Numbered from the stretch's first letter, positions 33,658 to 43,028 are shown. The stretch: 64,000 bases of DNA from Pseudomonadales bacterium (GCA_028281005.1 JANQKS010000074.1:18370-82369), one strand, 5' to 3'. Made by a program: numbers and translations. Notes: a model not told the origin generated them from the letters alone.

Positions 33658-33711
33658 GCAAGCATTTGAGTCTTTGATAGCGAGCCGCAACGTCTGCGGC
33701 GCGGTCGTCCC

Positions 33712-34452
33712 TCAACCCATTTCTGCGCGAGAGAAAAAGGTGCGCAGCGTGGGCGTCACTTGCGCCGCACCATTCATCATCGCACCTACATGATCCCCGT
33801 CCGTTGAAAGGTACTGCAGCCCGTGCAGCCGAGACACCGTAAGCATTGGGTCGTGATAAGGGTCTTCTTGACCATTCCAGAGCATCACCGGCACTTTCAG
33901 ATTCAACACGGCTTGTTGCGACCCTTCAAGGTCGTAAAGCTGCATAAAGCAGGGACCCAGTGAATCTTCAACCGCAGCGGTGACCCACTCGGTCAGTTCC
34001 GGCGCAGTTGCTTTGGCCATTGCCAAAAAGGCATCAAATTCGATGCGATCTGAGCCGATGGCACTTGTCACACCATCCACAAAATCCCAACCGGCAACCA
34101 CCAGGGAGCGCAAGCGCTCAGGGTAGAACCGGGCAACACCCACCGACAGCCAGCCCCCCATGGAATAGCCTAGGAGGTGTGCATGGTCGGCGCCAAGGTC
34201 ATCTATCACCGCCACGATGTCACCGGCACGTTCTTGGATACGGTAGCGATCCGGTTCAGTGGGTTGGTCACTTTGCCCATGGCCCAACGAGTCGACGGTG
34301 GCGACGGTGAACTGGTCCTTCAGGCCATCCACATAACCCATCAGTTTCCAACTCGACTGGTTGTCGAGAAAACCATGCTGCAGTACCACCAGCGGACCTT
34401 CACCTTCAACTTCGTAGTGAATTCGGCAACCTCGATTCGTGGCAACAGGCAT
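33712..34452 (-). CDS. Alpha/beta hydrolase
   Basis: 246 residues. The oxyanion region VVLQHGFLDNQSSW, the nucleophile elbow GYSMGG (Ser in the middle), and DHVGAMM for the catalytic His are in place; the acidic residue is likely in NGQEDPYHDPM. It hydrolyses an ester, lactone or C-C bond; meta-cleavage hydrolases and lactonases share this fold. The ribosome-binding site is GGGGAAAA. It follows the acyl-CoA synthetase on the same strand by 45 bp and may be co-transcribed with it. Confidence 0.88.
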   Translation of the reverse strand: MPVATNRGCRIHYEVEGEGPLVVLQHGFLDNQSSWKLMGYVDGLKDQFTVATVDSLGHGQSDQPTEPDRYRIQERAGDIVAVIDDLGADHAHLLGYSMGGWLSVGVARFYPERLRSLVVAGWDFVDGVTSAIGSDRIEFDAFLAMAKATAPELTEWVTAAVEDSLGPCFMQLYDLEGSQQAVLNLKVPVMLWNGQEDPYHDPMLTVSRLHGLQYLSTDGDHVGAMMNGAAQVTPTLRTFFSRAEMG

Positions 34453-34497
34453 GGTTTTTCCCCTATCCCTATCCGAATGGTTACGCTTTAAGCGGTA

Positions 34498-36012
34498 TTA
34501 AGACACCACCGCTTCAGCCAGCTTAGCTTTAACAACTCGCCGCAGCAGCTTACCTGTTTCGTTGTAAGGCAGTTCATCCCAGACTTCCATAAGCTGGGGA
34601 ACCCGCGAGCTACGCATGTGTTCGTTGACGTAGGCTTGCAACTCCGCCACATCAATGGCGGCACCTTTACGCGGCACCACCGCCGCGGCCACCCCTTCAC
34701 CCCACTGTTCATCCGGCACACCGACCACTGCGGCATCCAGCACCGTGGGGTGGGTCAGCAGGACGTCTTCTATCTCTCCCGGGGAGAGGTTTTCCCCACC
34801 GCGCACGATCACGTCATCGGCGCGGCCTTCGAGAAACAGATAACCCTCCGTATCCATACTGCCGGCATCGCGGGTCGGAAACCAACCATCAGCGTCGGTA
34901 ACTGAGCCTCGCCCCTCGTACTCGCCCGAAACCTGTTCGCCCCTTACGTAAATCTCGCCGCGCTCACCCGGGCCAAGTACGCGTCCTTCGTCATCTCGAA
35001 TTTCGATCTCCACCCCGGGTAACGCTTGGCCAACGGAAACCAGGCGCCGGCGGATGTTTTCGTCGCTGGCCGCTTCCGCTTCGCGATGTTCATCCGGGCC
35101 CAAAACGGCAATGGTGGAACTGGTTTCAGTCAGTCCATAGGCGTTAGAAAAGTCAGTGTCCGGGAACAGCTTCATGGCTCTTTCTATGACCGACAGCGGC
35201 ATCTTGCCGCCGCCATAAGACAGGCTGCGCAAATGTGACATGTCGGCGGAAGTTTCACCTTCCAAGGCGTCGACAATACGCGCCAGCATGGTGGGCACCA
35301 CAAAGGCGGTGGAAATCTCATGGCTGCGAGCCAGGTCTATCCAAGCTTCCGCGCTGAAATTCGGCAGCTGCACCACATGGCGACCGGAGTACACCGAGCT
35401 TAAGATCGCAGCGATTCCGGCAATGTGATAAGGCGGCACACACACCAAGGCAGCTTCATTGTCATCGGCGCTGGCAAATTCGACCGAAGTGAGAATGTAC
35501 GACACCAGGTGTTTGTGGCGCAGCACCGCGGCTTTCGGTACCCCGGTAGTGCCGCTGGTAAACAGCAGCACCGCCACCTCTTCCGGGTCCATAGACCAGG
35601 TGTCTTCCAAACTGTCCGCGTGGCTGGCGTCGTCCACAAACGCGCCGGTATGTATGGGTGCAACGTCAGGCAGGGCGCCTAGCCGCGGAATACGTTTCTC
35701 TTCCGTAACCAGGTAAGCCGGTGTCACCCGCTGCAACAAAGCCTCGATTTCTTCGTCGGTGAGACGGTAGTTCAGCGGCACATAGGGCACACCCGCCCAG
35801 GCACTGGTAAACAGACTGATTGGAGTACCCAGGTTTGAAACGTCGAGCTTCACCAAACGCTGCGCTTCACTCGCTCTTACGGTGGCCGCTCGGGACTTGG
35901 CGGCTTCAAACAACTGCGCGTAGGTCAGCGACGCACCGGAGCTGCCGTCAGTGAAAGCGGGTCTATCCGGAAATGCACCGCTGGTCATTTCCAGTAACAT
36001 CATTATGTTCAT
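34498..36012 (-). CDS. Acyl-CoA synthetase, AMP-binding family
   Basis: 504 residues, complete. The P-loop-like motif is LLFTSGTTGVPKAAVLRHKHL, YGLTETS is the adenylate motif, the Asp-containing GWFPTRDAGSMDTEGYLFL precedes the hinge, and the C-terminal Lys is in YNETGKLLRRVV. It activates a fatty or cyclic carboxylic acid to its CoA thioester. Together with the downstream hydrolase and the small protein at 36046 on the same strand it forms a short unit. Relationship to the partial synthetase at 1-993 is one of family only. Confidence 0.93.
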   Translation of the reverse strand: MNIMMLLEMTSGAFPDRPAFTDGSSGASLTYAQLFEAAKSRAATVRASEAQRLVKLDVSNLGTPISLFTSAWAGVPYVPLNYRLTDEEIEALLQRVTPAYLVTEEKRIPRLGALPDVAPIHTGAFVDDASHADSLEDTWSMDPEEVAVLLFTSGTTGVPKAAVLRHKHLVSYILTSVEFASADDNEAALVCVPPYHIAGIAAILSSVYSGRHVVQLPNFSAEAWIDLARSHEISTAFVVPTMLARIVDALEGETSADMSHLRSLSYGGGKMPLSVIERAMKLFPDTDFSNAYGLTETSSTIAVLGPDEHREAEAASDENIRRRLVSVGQALPGVEIEIRDDEGRVLGPGERGEIYVRGEQVSGEYEGRGSVTDADGWFPTRDAGSMDTEGYLFLEGRADDVIVRGGENLSPGEIEDVLLTHPTVLDAAVVGVPDEQWGEGVAAAVVPRKGAAIDVAELQAYVNEHMRSSRVPQLMEVWDELPYNETGKLLRRVVKAKLAEAVVS

Positions 36013-36045
36013 GTGTTTCCCTGGGCTGGGGCTATTGCAAGCGAG

Positions 36046-36354
36046 CTAGTCCGTCTTCGGCAGCTTTTTGGTGTCTTTTTGTAGCAGCAGGTTGCCGTCC
36101 ACCGCGAGGCTGCCTTCGCCAGCCTTCACGCACAACACTTCCAGGCTCTCTGCTTCGTTGATGTAGCGTTTGCCGATGACAATGCCAACCGCGTGATCAG
36201 GGTTGATGTCAACACGGTCTGCGTCCGCCCCGGCATCCACCATGGGCGCACCGCCACAAGTCAGATCTATGTCACCACCGGGTGTGGTAACCACCATGAT
36301 TTCACCATCACATACGGTGCTTTTCAGACGCGCACCTGTTTTTAGTTCCGGCAT
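36046..36354 (-). CDS. Hypothetical small protein (102 aa)
   Basis: A cytosolic protein of 102 residues, ATG at 36354 with GAGGGGAAA upstream; the longer frame to 36501 is not supported. It begins MPELKTGARLKSTVCDGEI and continues IDLTCGGAPMV, with two Cys residues. I recognise no family. It is the first gene of a unit with the acyl-CoA synthetase at 34498 (33-bp gap), so it may be an accessory factor of CoA activation. That is inference from position only. Confidence 0.7.
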   Translation of the reverse strand: MPELKTGARLKSTVCDGEIMVVTTPGGDIDLTCGGAPMVDAGADADRVDINPDHAVGIVIGKRYINEAESLEVLCVKAGEGSLAVDGNLLLQKDTKKLPKTD

Positions 36355-36499
36355 CAGTTTCCCCTCAACTTCTGGTACAAAGAACCAAGATTCTAGGGAC
36401 ATTACCCGCAGTTGACAAAGGCTTCGAGCTGCCCGTCTACTACAAGCAGCCGCAAAACCAAAATCAAATAAAACGACGAGAACAAGGGAGGCATCGGGC

Positions 36500-37546
36500 A
36501 TGAAAGTATCAATCGGGATCGGTTCGGCGTATTACAACGGAGAAGACTGGGATCAACTGGTCGACTACACCATGGCGGCGGACAAAATGGGGGTTGCCCA
36601 AGCGTGGTCCGCGGAAGCATGGGGCATGGATGCGATTGTGCCGTTGGCCTATCTGGCGGCAAAAACAGAAAACATCCAGCTCGGCACGGGTATCTTACAG
36701 ATCAGTTCGCGGGTGCCTTCGATGATCGCCATGACCGCGCAAAGCCTGGATACCGTATCCAAAGGACGATTTATCCTGGGTCTCGGCGTCAGCGGTCCAC
36801 AGGTGGTGGAAGGACTACACGGCGCAGCATTCGCCAAACCTCTTTCTCGCTTACGCGAATGTGTAGAAGTACTGCACATCGCGCTGGCTGGGGAAAAGCT
36901 GGCTTACGAAGGGGAGCACTACGTGCTACCGCGTCCAGGTGGTGAAGGTAAACCGATCCGACTGTCGCAACCGCCGCGCCCCAACCTACCGATCTACTTG
37001 GCTACCCTCGGTCCCAAATCTCTGGAAATGACCGGCGAGCTCGCCAACGGCTGGCTGGGTACTTCATTTATCCCCGAACATGCCGATGTGTTTTTTGATC
37101 ACTTGCGCGCCGGCGCGGCCAAAGCCGGTCGCAGTCTGCAAGACCTCGACATTCAAGCCGGAGGTTATTTTGAAGTTGGTGAAAACGTCGAAGAACTCAT
37201 TGCCGCGCGCAAGCCCGCCCTGGCTTTTACCCTCGGCGCCATGGGCAGTGCAAAAACCAACTTCTACAACGATGCCTTCTGTCGCGCGGGTTATGAAGAC
37301 ACCGCCAAAGAGGTGCAGAGCCTGTGGGTGGAGGGTAAGCGGGATCAAGCCATTCAAAGCGTACCGGACGAAATGGTACTGCTGACCAATCTCATTGGCA
37401 CCGAAGACATGGTGAAGGAGCGTCTCAACGCGTTTGCGAACGCTGGCGTAAACACCCTGCGTATTTCCACCGGCGGGGACACCTGGCCTGAGCGCACCGC
37501 CGCACTCGATGCTGCTATGGACATGATCAATCGCGCCAGCGCCTAA
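36500..37546 (+). CDS. Luciferase-like oxidoreductase, F420-type
   Basis: 348 residues of the luciferase-like monooxygenase superfamily, subgroup usually called LLM-class F420-dependent oxidoreductase. Blocks seen: KMGVAQAWSAEAWGMDAIVPLAYLA, TENIQLGTGILQISSRVP, GRFILGLGVSGPQVVEG and LPIYLATLGPKSLEMTGELANGW (the last quoted in part). The N-terminal residues and the LGTGI strand favour F420 over FMN, but the cofactor cannot be proved by eye. It is divergent from the synthetase unit and GGGAGG lies before ATG. It may oxidise an alcohol or reduce an enone. Confidence 0.85.
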   Translation: MKVSIGIGSAYYNGEDWDQLVDYTMAADKMGVAQAWSAEAWGMDAIVPLAYLAAKTENIQLGTGILQISSRVPSMIAMTAQSLDTVSKGRFILGLGVSGPQVVEGLHGAAFAKPLSRLRECVEVLHIALAGEKLAYEGEHYVLPRPGGEGKPIRLSQPPRPNLPIYLATLGPKSLEMTGELANGWLGTSFIPEHADVFFDHLRAGAAKAGRSLQDLDIQAGGYFEVGENVEELIAARKPALAFTLGAMGSAKTNFYNDAFCRAGYEDTAKEVQSLWVEGKRDQAIQSVPDEMVLLTNLIGTEDMVKERLNAFANAGVNTLRISTGGDTWPERTAALDAAMDMINRASA

Positions 37547-37560
37547 CCGATCACTTGAGT

Positions 37561-38052
37561 ATGGCAAATGAGTATGAACCGCGGCAGGCGGTGCGCGCCT
37601 TATTGGTGGCGCAATCGGAGCAGGAGGTCCTGCTGATTCATACGCTTATCCCAGACACCGACACCCTAATTTGGCTGGCGCCCGGCGGCGGCTTGGAGGG
37701 TGACGAAGATCCGCTCGCGGGTTTAAAACGCGAAGTGCATGAAGAAACCGGCTTGCAGATCTCCAGCGCAGAAGGGCCGGTGTGGCAACGGCGCATGAAA
37801 TTTCGCCTGCACGGCAAAGGCTGGGATCAGTCTGAGCTGTTCTACTACGTCCCGGTCACCAAATTTGAGCCGGACAATTCCCACAACCCCGCCGCTGATG
37901 AGCAAGACATCTTCCGCGGTTTTCGCTGGTGGTCTCCCGACGATATCGCCGCTGCGAGAGAGGAAATATTTGTCCCGCTAAAGTTTGCCGAGCACTTCCA
38001 GCGTTTGATTACCCAAGGTGTGCCCGCGACTGCTTGGGAAGTCGGAAGATAG
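37561..38052 (+). CDS. Nudix hydrolase
   Basis: 163 residues. The Nudix box is complete: GGLEGDEDPLAGLKREVHEE followed by TGL, which binds the metal and the diphosphate. These enzymes hydrolyse nucleoside diphosphates linked to another moiety. The ATG at 37561 is taken as start; a TTG two codons earlier (37555) is possible. It follows the F420-type oxidoreductase by 14 bp, so the two are probably one operon, but a biochemical link is not evident. Confidence 0.9.
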   Translation: MANEYEPRQAVRALLVAQSEQEVLLIHTLIPDTDTLIWLAPGGGLEGDEDPLAGLKREVHEETGLQISSAEGPVWQRRMKFRLHGKGWDQSELFYYVPVTKFEPDNSHNPAADEQDIFRGFRWWSPDDIAAAREEIFVPLKFAEHFQRLITQGVPATAWEVGR

Positions 38053-38092
38053 AGAGATAAAGAGACAAAAAAGTCGGCCGCTCAGCGGCTTG

Positions 38093-38725
38093 TCATCCTT
38101 TCGCATCCTGCACCGCCCAACAAACCGCCTCCAGCTTTGCAGGTGCCGCCAGGTAGGGTAACTTGTTACCGGCCGTGGCGGCGGTTTGGCATAACGCACA
38201 CCAAGCGGATATGGCCAACATCAGCGTTGGCTCACCCACTGCCTTGGAACGGTAAATGGTTGCTTTGGTATTGGGCGCATCGCACAGCACCCAGCATTCC
38301 CTGGGGCCCGCCGAAACCGCGAAATGCCGCGTGCGGCACGTCATTTAGGCGACGGTGATGCGGGCGTATGCGTGCGTCTGGAAACCAGTAGGCATTAGTG
38401 GCGTGGTACATCGCGCGGTCCACAATGCCGCTGGAGAGATCTGGTGAGTGACCGCAATCTGCGTCCAGGACAATGTCCGCTCCTTGCAGCATACCCTGCT
38501 GATCAAAGCTGACGCTGTACGCCCATTGAAATGGATGACGTTTGCCGGTTTGAATCATGTCGGCGTTACGCGGCATACGGTATTTCACCGGCCGCTGCTG
38601 ACGCATCGCCATCGACCGTCAGCACCGCAACACATCCAGTAGACTGCACCCCAGTTGGGACTCGTCCAAACTGTACGCCACCTGATTGATGCGGATGTTA
38701 CCCGTCAACGCCGACTCCGAGTTAT
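38093..38725 (-). pseudogene. Collapsed xanthine dehydrogenase (XdhA/XdhB) locus
   Basis: Three pieces survive in order on the minus strand. First, about 38635-38710, a stretch NIRINQVAYSL...LLDVLR resembling the N-terminus of the iron-sulfur subunit XdhA (weakest match). Second, 38275-38600, an unmistakable part of the molybdopterin subunit XdhB: RPVKYRMPRNADM, TGKRHPFQW, DRAMYHATNAYWFPDA and AFRGFGGPQGML. Third, in another frame to 38093, the XdhB C-terminus APNTKATIYRSKAVGEPTLM. Most of XdhA and the centre of XdhB, with its active-site Glu, are deleted. This fills most of the 786-bp gap between genes; the rest (38053-38092, 38726-38838) shows nothing. Confidence 0.8.
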
Positions 38726-38838
38726 GTTCAGCAAAATACCTGCACACGTCTTATCGCTTCCACTTATATAGGGAAGCCATACGGAAGCAGGCAGCAAGAA
38801 TTGTGCCTACCGCCAAAAAGCGATGCAGAAAAGTAGCT

Positions 38839-39765
38839 TCAGGGTGCAGTCGCGCCGAAGTGGGTGCTCATGGCTGACACAATTTGCGGCACCACCGCTT
38901 CCGGCAGGTCATGTCCCATACCTTCATACACGACGTATTTGGAGCCGTTGATCAGCTCATGGGTGTGGGCACCATGCGGGGGCGGCAGTAGCGTGTCGTT
39001 TTCACCGTGGACCACTAACGTGGGCACGCTAATGCCGCGCACCTGTTCGGAACGATCTCCGGCAGCCACAATAGCCATCATCTGGCGCGGCATGGCTTCC
39101 GGATAGATACCAATGGCATTGAGTTGCGCCGCGACATCCCCTTCACTGCCGGCAATGTCCATCAAGCCGTCTTGCGCTTCGGGTTCACCCTGCGGTAAGT
39201 GTGGCGCTCCGGTGGTCGACATGATCGATACCAAGGAAGCGGTGCGCTCGGGATACTCCGCAGCAATGATCTGCGCAATCATCCCACCCATGGACGCACC
39301 AACGATGTGCGCGCGCTGCACACCCAACAGATCCAACAACGCCACACCGTCATCCGCCATGTCTTTGAGGCTGTAGGGTGCATTAACGTCAAAACCGAGC
39401 ATGTTTTTGACCATTTCCCACCATAGCGTGGGGGTACCCAATTCATCCAGCCGGGCTGAGTCGCCGGTGTCGCGGTTGTCAAACAACACCACACGATAGC
39501 CGTTATCCACCAGGCCGTTGACAATGTCTTCACCCCACAAACGGTGAGAGCCGGTTAACCCCATCACCATCAGCACCGCCGGTGCTTGCTCCTCACCAAC
39601 CGTGGTATAGGCCAAATCGATGCCGTTCACTTGCGCCACCGTCATCGGCTGCTCCAAGGTATAGCGCGCTTGAGCGGTGGTGCTTAAGCCGATACTGATT
39701 AGCCCGACAGCCACCAGACAGTACAAGTGGGTTTTAGCTCTGATTCTGATCACTGCATTCCTCAT
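38839..39765 (-). CDS. Exported alpha/beta hydrolase
   Basis: 308 residues with a signal peptide ending near STTAQA. The nucleophile elbow is GASMGGM, the oxyanion segment VMVMGLTGSHRLWG, the acid probably in VVHGENDTLLPPP and the His in GMGHDLPE. VLFDNRDTGDSARLDELG is typical of the epoxide-hydrolase/haloperoxidase-like branch. It probably cleaves an ester or lactone in the periplasm. The gene lies alone between the decayed xanthine dehydrogenase locus and the P450 gene. Confidence 0.88.
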   Translation of the reverse strand: MRNAVIRIRAKTHLYCLVAVGLISIGLSTTAQARYTLEQPMTVAQVNGIDLAYTTVGEEQAPAVLMVMGLTGSHRLWGEDIVNGLVDNGYRVVLFDNRDTGDSARLDELGTPTLWWEMVKNMLGFDVNAPYSLKDMADDGVALLDLLGVQRAHIVGASMGGMIAQIIAAEYPERTASLVSIMSTTGAPHLPQGEPEAQDGLMDIAGSEGDVAAQLNAIGIYPEAMPRQMMAIVAAGDRSEQVRGISVPTLVVHGENDTLLPPPHGAHTHELINGSKYVVYEGMGHDLPEAVVPQIVSAMSTHFGATAP

Positions 39766-39836
39766 AGATGATTATTCTGATCATTTGTCCCAATTGGCGA
39801 GATTTTAGCAGGCGCTTGCAAGCAGGCTGCAACCGT

Positions 39837-41087
39837 CTAGCGCAGCAACACTGGCAATGAGGTGTAGCGATGCCACAGAGGCATAGCCGCCACCTGCAAT
39901 GAATCGCCAGGCACCGCCAGGCGCAAATCGGGACAACGTTCTAACAATACTCGCAACGCGGTTTTGGTCTCCATCCGCGCAAGAAAAGCGCCGAGGCAAA
40001 AGTGATTACCCTGGGAGAAACTCAAATGTTTATTTGGGTCCCGGGTGATATCAAACACATCCGGATTAGCAAACACTGACCCGTCTCGATTAGCAGAGCC
40101 CAACAAAGGCACCGCCACTTCGCCTTTAGCGATGGTGACCCCGGCAATATCTACATCCTCGCGGGCGTAGTTCATCTTGGTACCGTGCACCGGCGGCAGG
40201 TAGCGCAGAATTTCCTCTACCGCAGACCCCATCAAGTCCATGTCGGCACGCAGCCGTGCCAGCTCATCCGGATGCTGCAACAGCGTCAGCACGCCGTTGG
40301 TAATAAGGTGTACGGTGGTTTCATAACCGGCAATGATGAGCAAAAACAACATGCTGATAAGTTCATCTTCGCTGAGACGGTCACCATCTTCCTCCGCCTC
40401 AATGAGCTGACTGAGGATGTCCTCACCGGGTTGCTGGCGTTTGCGTTCGATGAGTTCACGCACATACTCCACGGTTTTACGCAAATCCCAGAACATGGTG
40501 CGCAAGATATTCCAACCGGTCAGCCCGTTGTTAAGCACTCTCAAACTGTTTTGAAAGCGCGGCAGCTCGTTCCGATCGATACCCACCATACGCGCGATCA
40601 CCGCACTGGGAATCTGCAGCGCATAGTCAGCTTGTAAGTCCGTCTGGCCTTTGGCCATGGCGGTGTCGAGCAGTTGATGCGCCATCTGCTCCATGTCGTC
40701 CTGCAGATACGCCAGCGATTTCGGGGCAAAGGCTTTCTGCACCAGCGTCCGTAAGCGTTTGTGCTCGGGGTCGTCTTCAACAATCATGGACAGGGCCAGC
40801 ATTTCGATCGACTTTGGCACCGGAAACGGAATGCGGCTGCCACCGGTAATGTTGCTGCGATTGCGCCCAAAGCGGGGGTCTTTAACCAGGGCCAGACAAT
40901 CTTCGTAGCGTGACACCAGGTTCACTTTTAGCATCGCTACCCGGCCCGGGGCCACCGGCAGGTGTTCGCGCAGGTAAGTGTAGTAGTCGTATTTGTGGTC
41001 AGCGAAGTCTTGACTGGCAATGTTGAGGCGTTTGTTCGGATCAACAAAGCGACCTGCCTCTAGGGCAGCCTGGACATGTGCACTCAC
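39837..41087 (-). CDS. Cytochrome P450
   Basis: 416 residues, a class I bacterial P450. AGYETT is the I-helix oxygen-activation motif, EEILRY the ExxR of the K-helix, and FSQGNHFCLGAFLARME the haem loop with Cys at about residue 364. The GTG at 41087 has GGGAG upstream and gives the usual N-terminal length; the frame extends to 41162. It would hydroxylate a hydrophobic substrate and needs ferredoxin partners, none of which are in the window. It is divergent from a MaoC hydratase pair, hinting at hydroxylation before beta-oxidation. Confidence 0.94.
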   Translation of the reverse strand: MSAHVQAALEAGRFVDPNKRLNIASQDFADHKYDYYTYLREHLPVAPGRVAMLKVNLVSRYEDCLALVKDPRFGRNRSNITGGSRIPFPVPKSIEMLALSMIVEDDPEHKRLRTLVQKAFAPKSLAYLQDDMEQMAHQLLDTAMAKGQTDLQADYALQIPSAVIARMVGIDRNELPRFQNSLRVLNNGLTGWNILRTMFWDLRKTVEYVRELIERKRQQPGEDILSQLIEAEEDGDRLSEDELISMLFLLIIAGYETTVHLITNGVLTLLQHPDELARLRADMDLMGSAVEEILRYLPPVHGTKMNYAREDVDIAGVTIAKGEVAVPLLGSANRDGSVFANPDVFDITRDPNKHLSFSQGNHFCLGAFLARMETKTALRVLLERCPDLRLAVPGDSLQVAAMPLWHRYTSLPVLLR

Positions 41088-41179
41088 GTTTCTCTCCCGA
41101 GGCGGTGCCGCCCCACAACGCTGGATTCCACATTGTAACGCCGGCACCATGGACATCGTCAAACCAGCTGGGAGAGCAG

Positions 41180-41635
41180 ATGAGTTTACTCACCGATGAA
41201 CACAAAGCTTGGATCGGTCAAACCGAAGCGCCGATCACAGTGGAAATTAGCCGGCGAGACATACAGAAGTACGCAGCCGCCACCGAGCAACTGCAAGATA
41301 AGTACCTGCAGGGTGACGAAGCGCCGCCCATGTTCGTTTTTAATCTGTTCAGTGAAATCCCGCGCATGGATCAACTGCGTGCTGATGGTTTGGCGCGCAG
41401 TGGCGCATCCGGACCAAAACTACCATTGAAACGTATCATGGCGGGTGGCACGGAAATCCACCAACATCGCGTCATTAAACCCGGAGATGTTTTGACGGGG
41501 ACCCGCCGCTTGGTGGACATGTATGAAAAAGAAGGCGCCAGCGGACCCCTCATCTTCATGGTCCGGGAGCTGGCGATCACCAATCAGGCTGGAGAGGCGG
41601 TGATGGAAGAAATCCAAACCAGCATCGCGCGCTGA
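41180..41635 (+). CDS. FAS1-N-type MaoC-like dehydratase subunit
   Basis: 151 residues matching the N-terminal, mostly non-catalytic half of MaoC-like hydratases (MaoC dehydratase N): TVEISRRDIQKYAAAT, PPMFVFNLFSE, and RIMAGGTEIHQHRVIKPGDVL. In family members this half binds the acyl chain while the partner supplies the catalytic Asp/His. GGGAGAG lies before the ATG. The catalytic half lies 47 bp downstream, so the two form a heterodimeric enoyl-CoA hydratase as in mycobacterial HadAB or steroid ChsH-type enzymes. It is divergent from the P450 gene. Confidence 0.87.
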   Translation: MSLLTDEHKAWIGQTEAPITVEISRRDIQKYAAATEQLQDKYLQGDEAPPMFVFNLFSEIPRMDQLRADGLARSGASGPKLPLKRIMAGGTEIHQHRVIKPGDVLTGTRRLVDMYEKEGASGPLIFMVRELAITNQAGEAVMEEIQTSIAR

Positions 41636-41682
41636 GCTCATCCATTTCATCCCGCCCTTCGAGTTAACGCAAAGGAATTAAC

Positions 41683-42093
41683 ATGGACATTAACGCGCTT
41701 CGTGCAGGTGATGTACTACCCAGTCGCGAACACACCGCCACCAACGTCAGCCTGTTTATGTACAACGCTGCGGTTTGGAACCATCACCGTATTCACTACG
41801 ATGAAACCTACACCACCGAGGTTGAGCAGCACCCCGGCATAGTCATCGATGGACCACTGCAAGGTGACTGGCTGAGCCAAGTTGCGCTGAATTGGCTGGG
41901 TGACAAGGGCCAGCTGCTTAAGTTTGACTACAGCAATCGGCGCGCCGCTTATCTCGGCGAAACGCTGACCAGCGGCGGCAGCATCACAGCGGTCGACGCA
42001 CACAGCGGCACTGTCGAATTGGAGCTATACATTAAAAACGCGCAGGGTGATGTGATCACGCCAGGCCATGCGGTGGTGCAAATCCAACGCTGA
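41683..42093 (+). CDS. MaoC-family enoyl-CoA hydratase, catalytic subunit
   Basis: 136 residues. The hydratase motif NHHRIHYDETYTT contains the His/Asp catalytic region. GDWLSQVALNWLG and the closing ITPGHAVVQIQR are standard. It hydrates trans-2-enoyl-CoA to (R)-3-hydroxyacyl-CoA. AAAGGAA lies before the ATG. It is the second gene of the pair with the N-type half, and the only other gene near it is the convergent SDR, a possible (R)-specific 3-hydroxyacyl dehydrogenase. Confidence 0.9.
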   Translation: MDINALRAGDVLPSREHTATNVSLFMYNAAVWNHHRIHYDETYTTEVEQHPGIVIDGPLQGDWLSQVALNWLGDKGQLLKFDYSNRRAAYLGETLTSGGSITAVDAHSGTVELELYIKNAQGDVITPGHAVVQIQR

Positions 42094-42146
42094 GCATGTT
42101 TCTTTGCTGCAGGTTTACCGCAAAGTTCAAGAAGCCCCGTGCGCGG

Positions 42147-42998
42147 TCAGATTTTTACCATGCCGCCATCCACCATTAAGGTTTGCCCGGTGATGTTTTT
42201 AGCCGCTTCAGAGGCTAGAAACACCACCGCGTTGCCAATGTCCTCAACGGTCTGCTCACGACGCAGCGGCGTGCGATCAAAAATCTCCGGATAGTCGCCG
42301 CGCGGGATACCTTCGAACCACTCGCGCGCGTCCATGCCTTTAAACGCGTCGATGGTCTGCACCGCCCGCTCGGCATTTCCCGCCCAGGCATCGGTGTAGA
42401 CAATCCCAGGGGCGACCGCGTTGACATTGATGTTGTGTGGCCCCAACAACTCTGCCTGGGTTTGAGTGTAATTCACCAAAGCTGCCTTCATGGCGCCATA
42501 AGAGGGATGGACAAAGTGCTGCAGCATTTTATCTGACAAAGACGCGCGCCCGGCGATTGAGGTAATCATGATGATCTTTCCGCAACCGCGCTCACGCATG
42601 TGTGGAATCACCGCCTCGGTCATCAACACCACCGGTTTTAGGTTTTGCGCATACAAGGCATCCCACAAGCCCGCCACCATACCAAGTTCATGATCCTCTG
42701 GAGCAGGCGCTTGCTTCGGCCCAGCACCCACGTTGTTGATTAGAATGTCGATCTGGCCAAACTCACTGAGCGCTAAATCCCGCAACGCCAACATCTGCTG
42801 GGGATCGGTGATGTCCCCCGCCAGGCTGGCCGCTTTGACACCTTTGCTGCGCACCGCCTCGGCGGTGGCTGCCGTGGTATCCGCCGAATAAGAGTTGACC
42901 ACCACATTGGCCCCTTGCACCGCCAACGCTTCGGCAATGCCTTTGCCGATACCCCGACCGGCGGCAGTGACGATGGCAACTTTACCCTGCAATGACAT
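42147..42998 (-). CDS. Short-chain dehydrogenase/reductase
   Basis: 283 residues. The cofactor motif TAAGRGIGKGIAEAL (TGxxxGxG with Ala for the first Gly), the NNVG strand, and the active-site SYGAMKAALV (Tyr, Lys) with the Ser in IMITSIAGRAS are present. The C-terminus ITGQTLMVDGGMVKI is normal. It would oxidise or reduce an alcohol/ketone with NAD(P). The next gene upstream on this strand is the APH-like kinase at 43029, 30 bp apart, so the three genes 44155-42998 likely form one unit. Confidence 0.9.
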   Translation of the reverse strand: MSLQGKVAIVTAAGRGIGKGIAEALAVQGANVVVNSYSADTTAATAEAVRSKGVKAASLAGDITDPQQMLALRDLALSEFGQIDILINNVGAGPKQAPAPEDHELGMVAGLWDALYAQNLKPVVLMTEAVIPHMRERGCGKIIMITSIAGRASLSDKMLQHFVHPSYGAMKAALVNYTQTQAELLGPHNINVNAVAPGIVYTDAWAGNAERAVQTIDAFKGMDAREWFEGIPRGDYPEIFDRTPLRREQTVEDIGNAVVFLASEAAKNITGQTLMVDGGMVKI

Positions 42999-43028
42999 AT
43001 TCCTCTCCTACTGCGCTCAAGTTCGACG

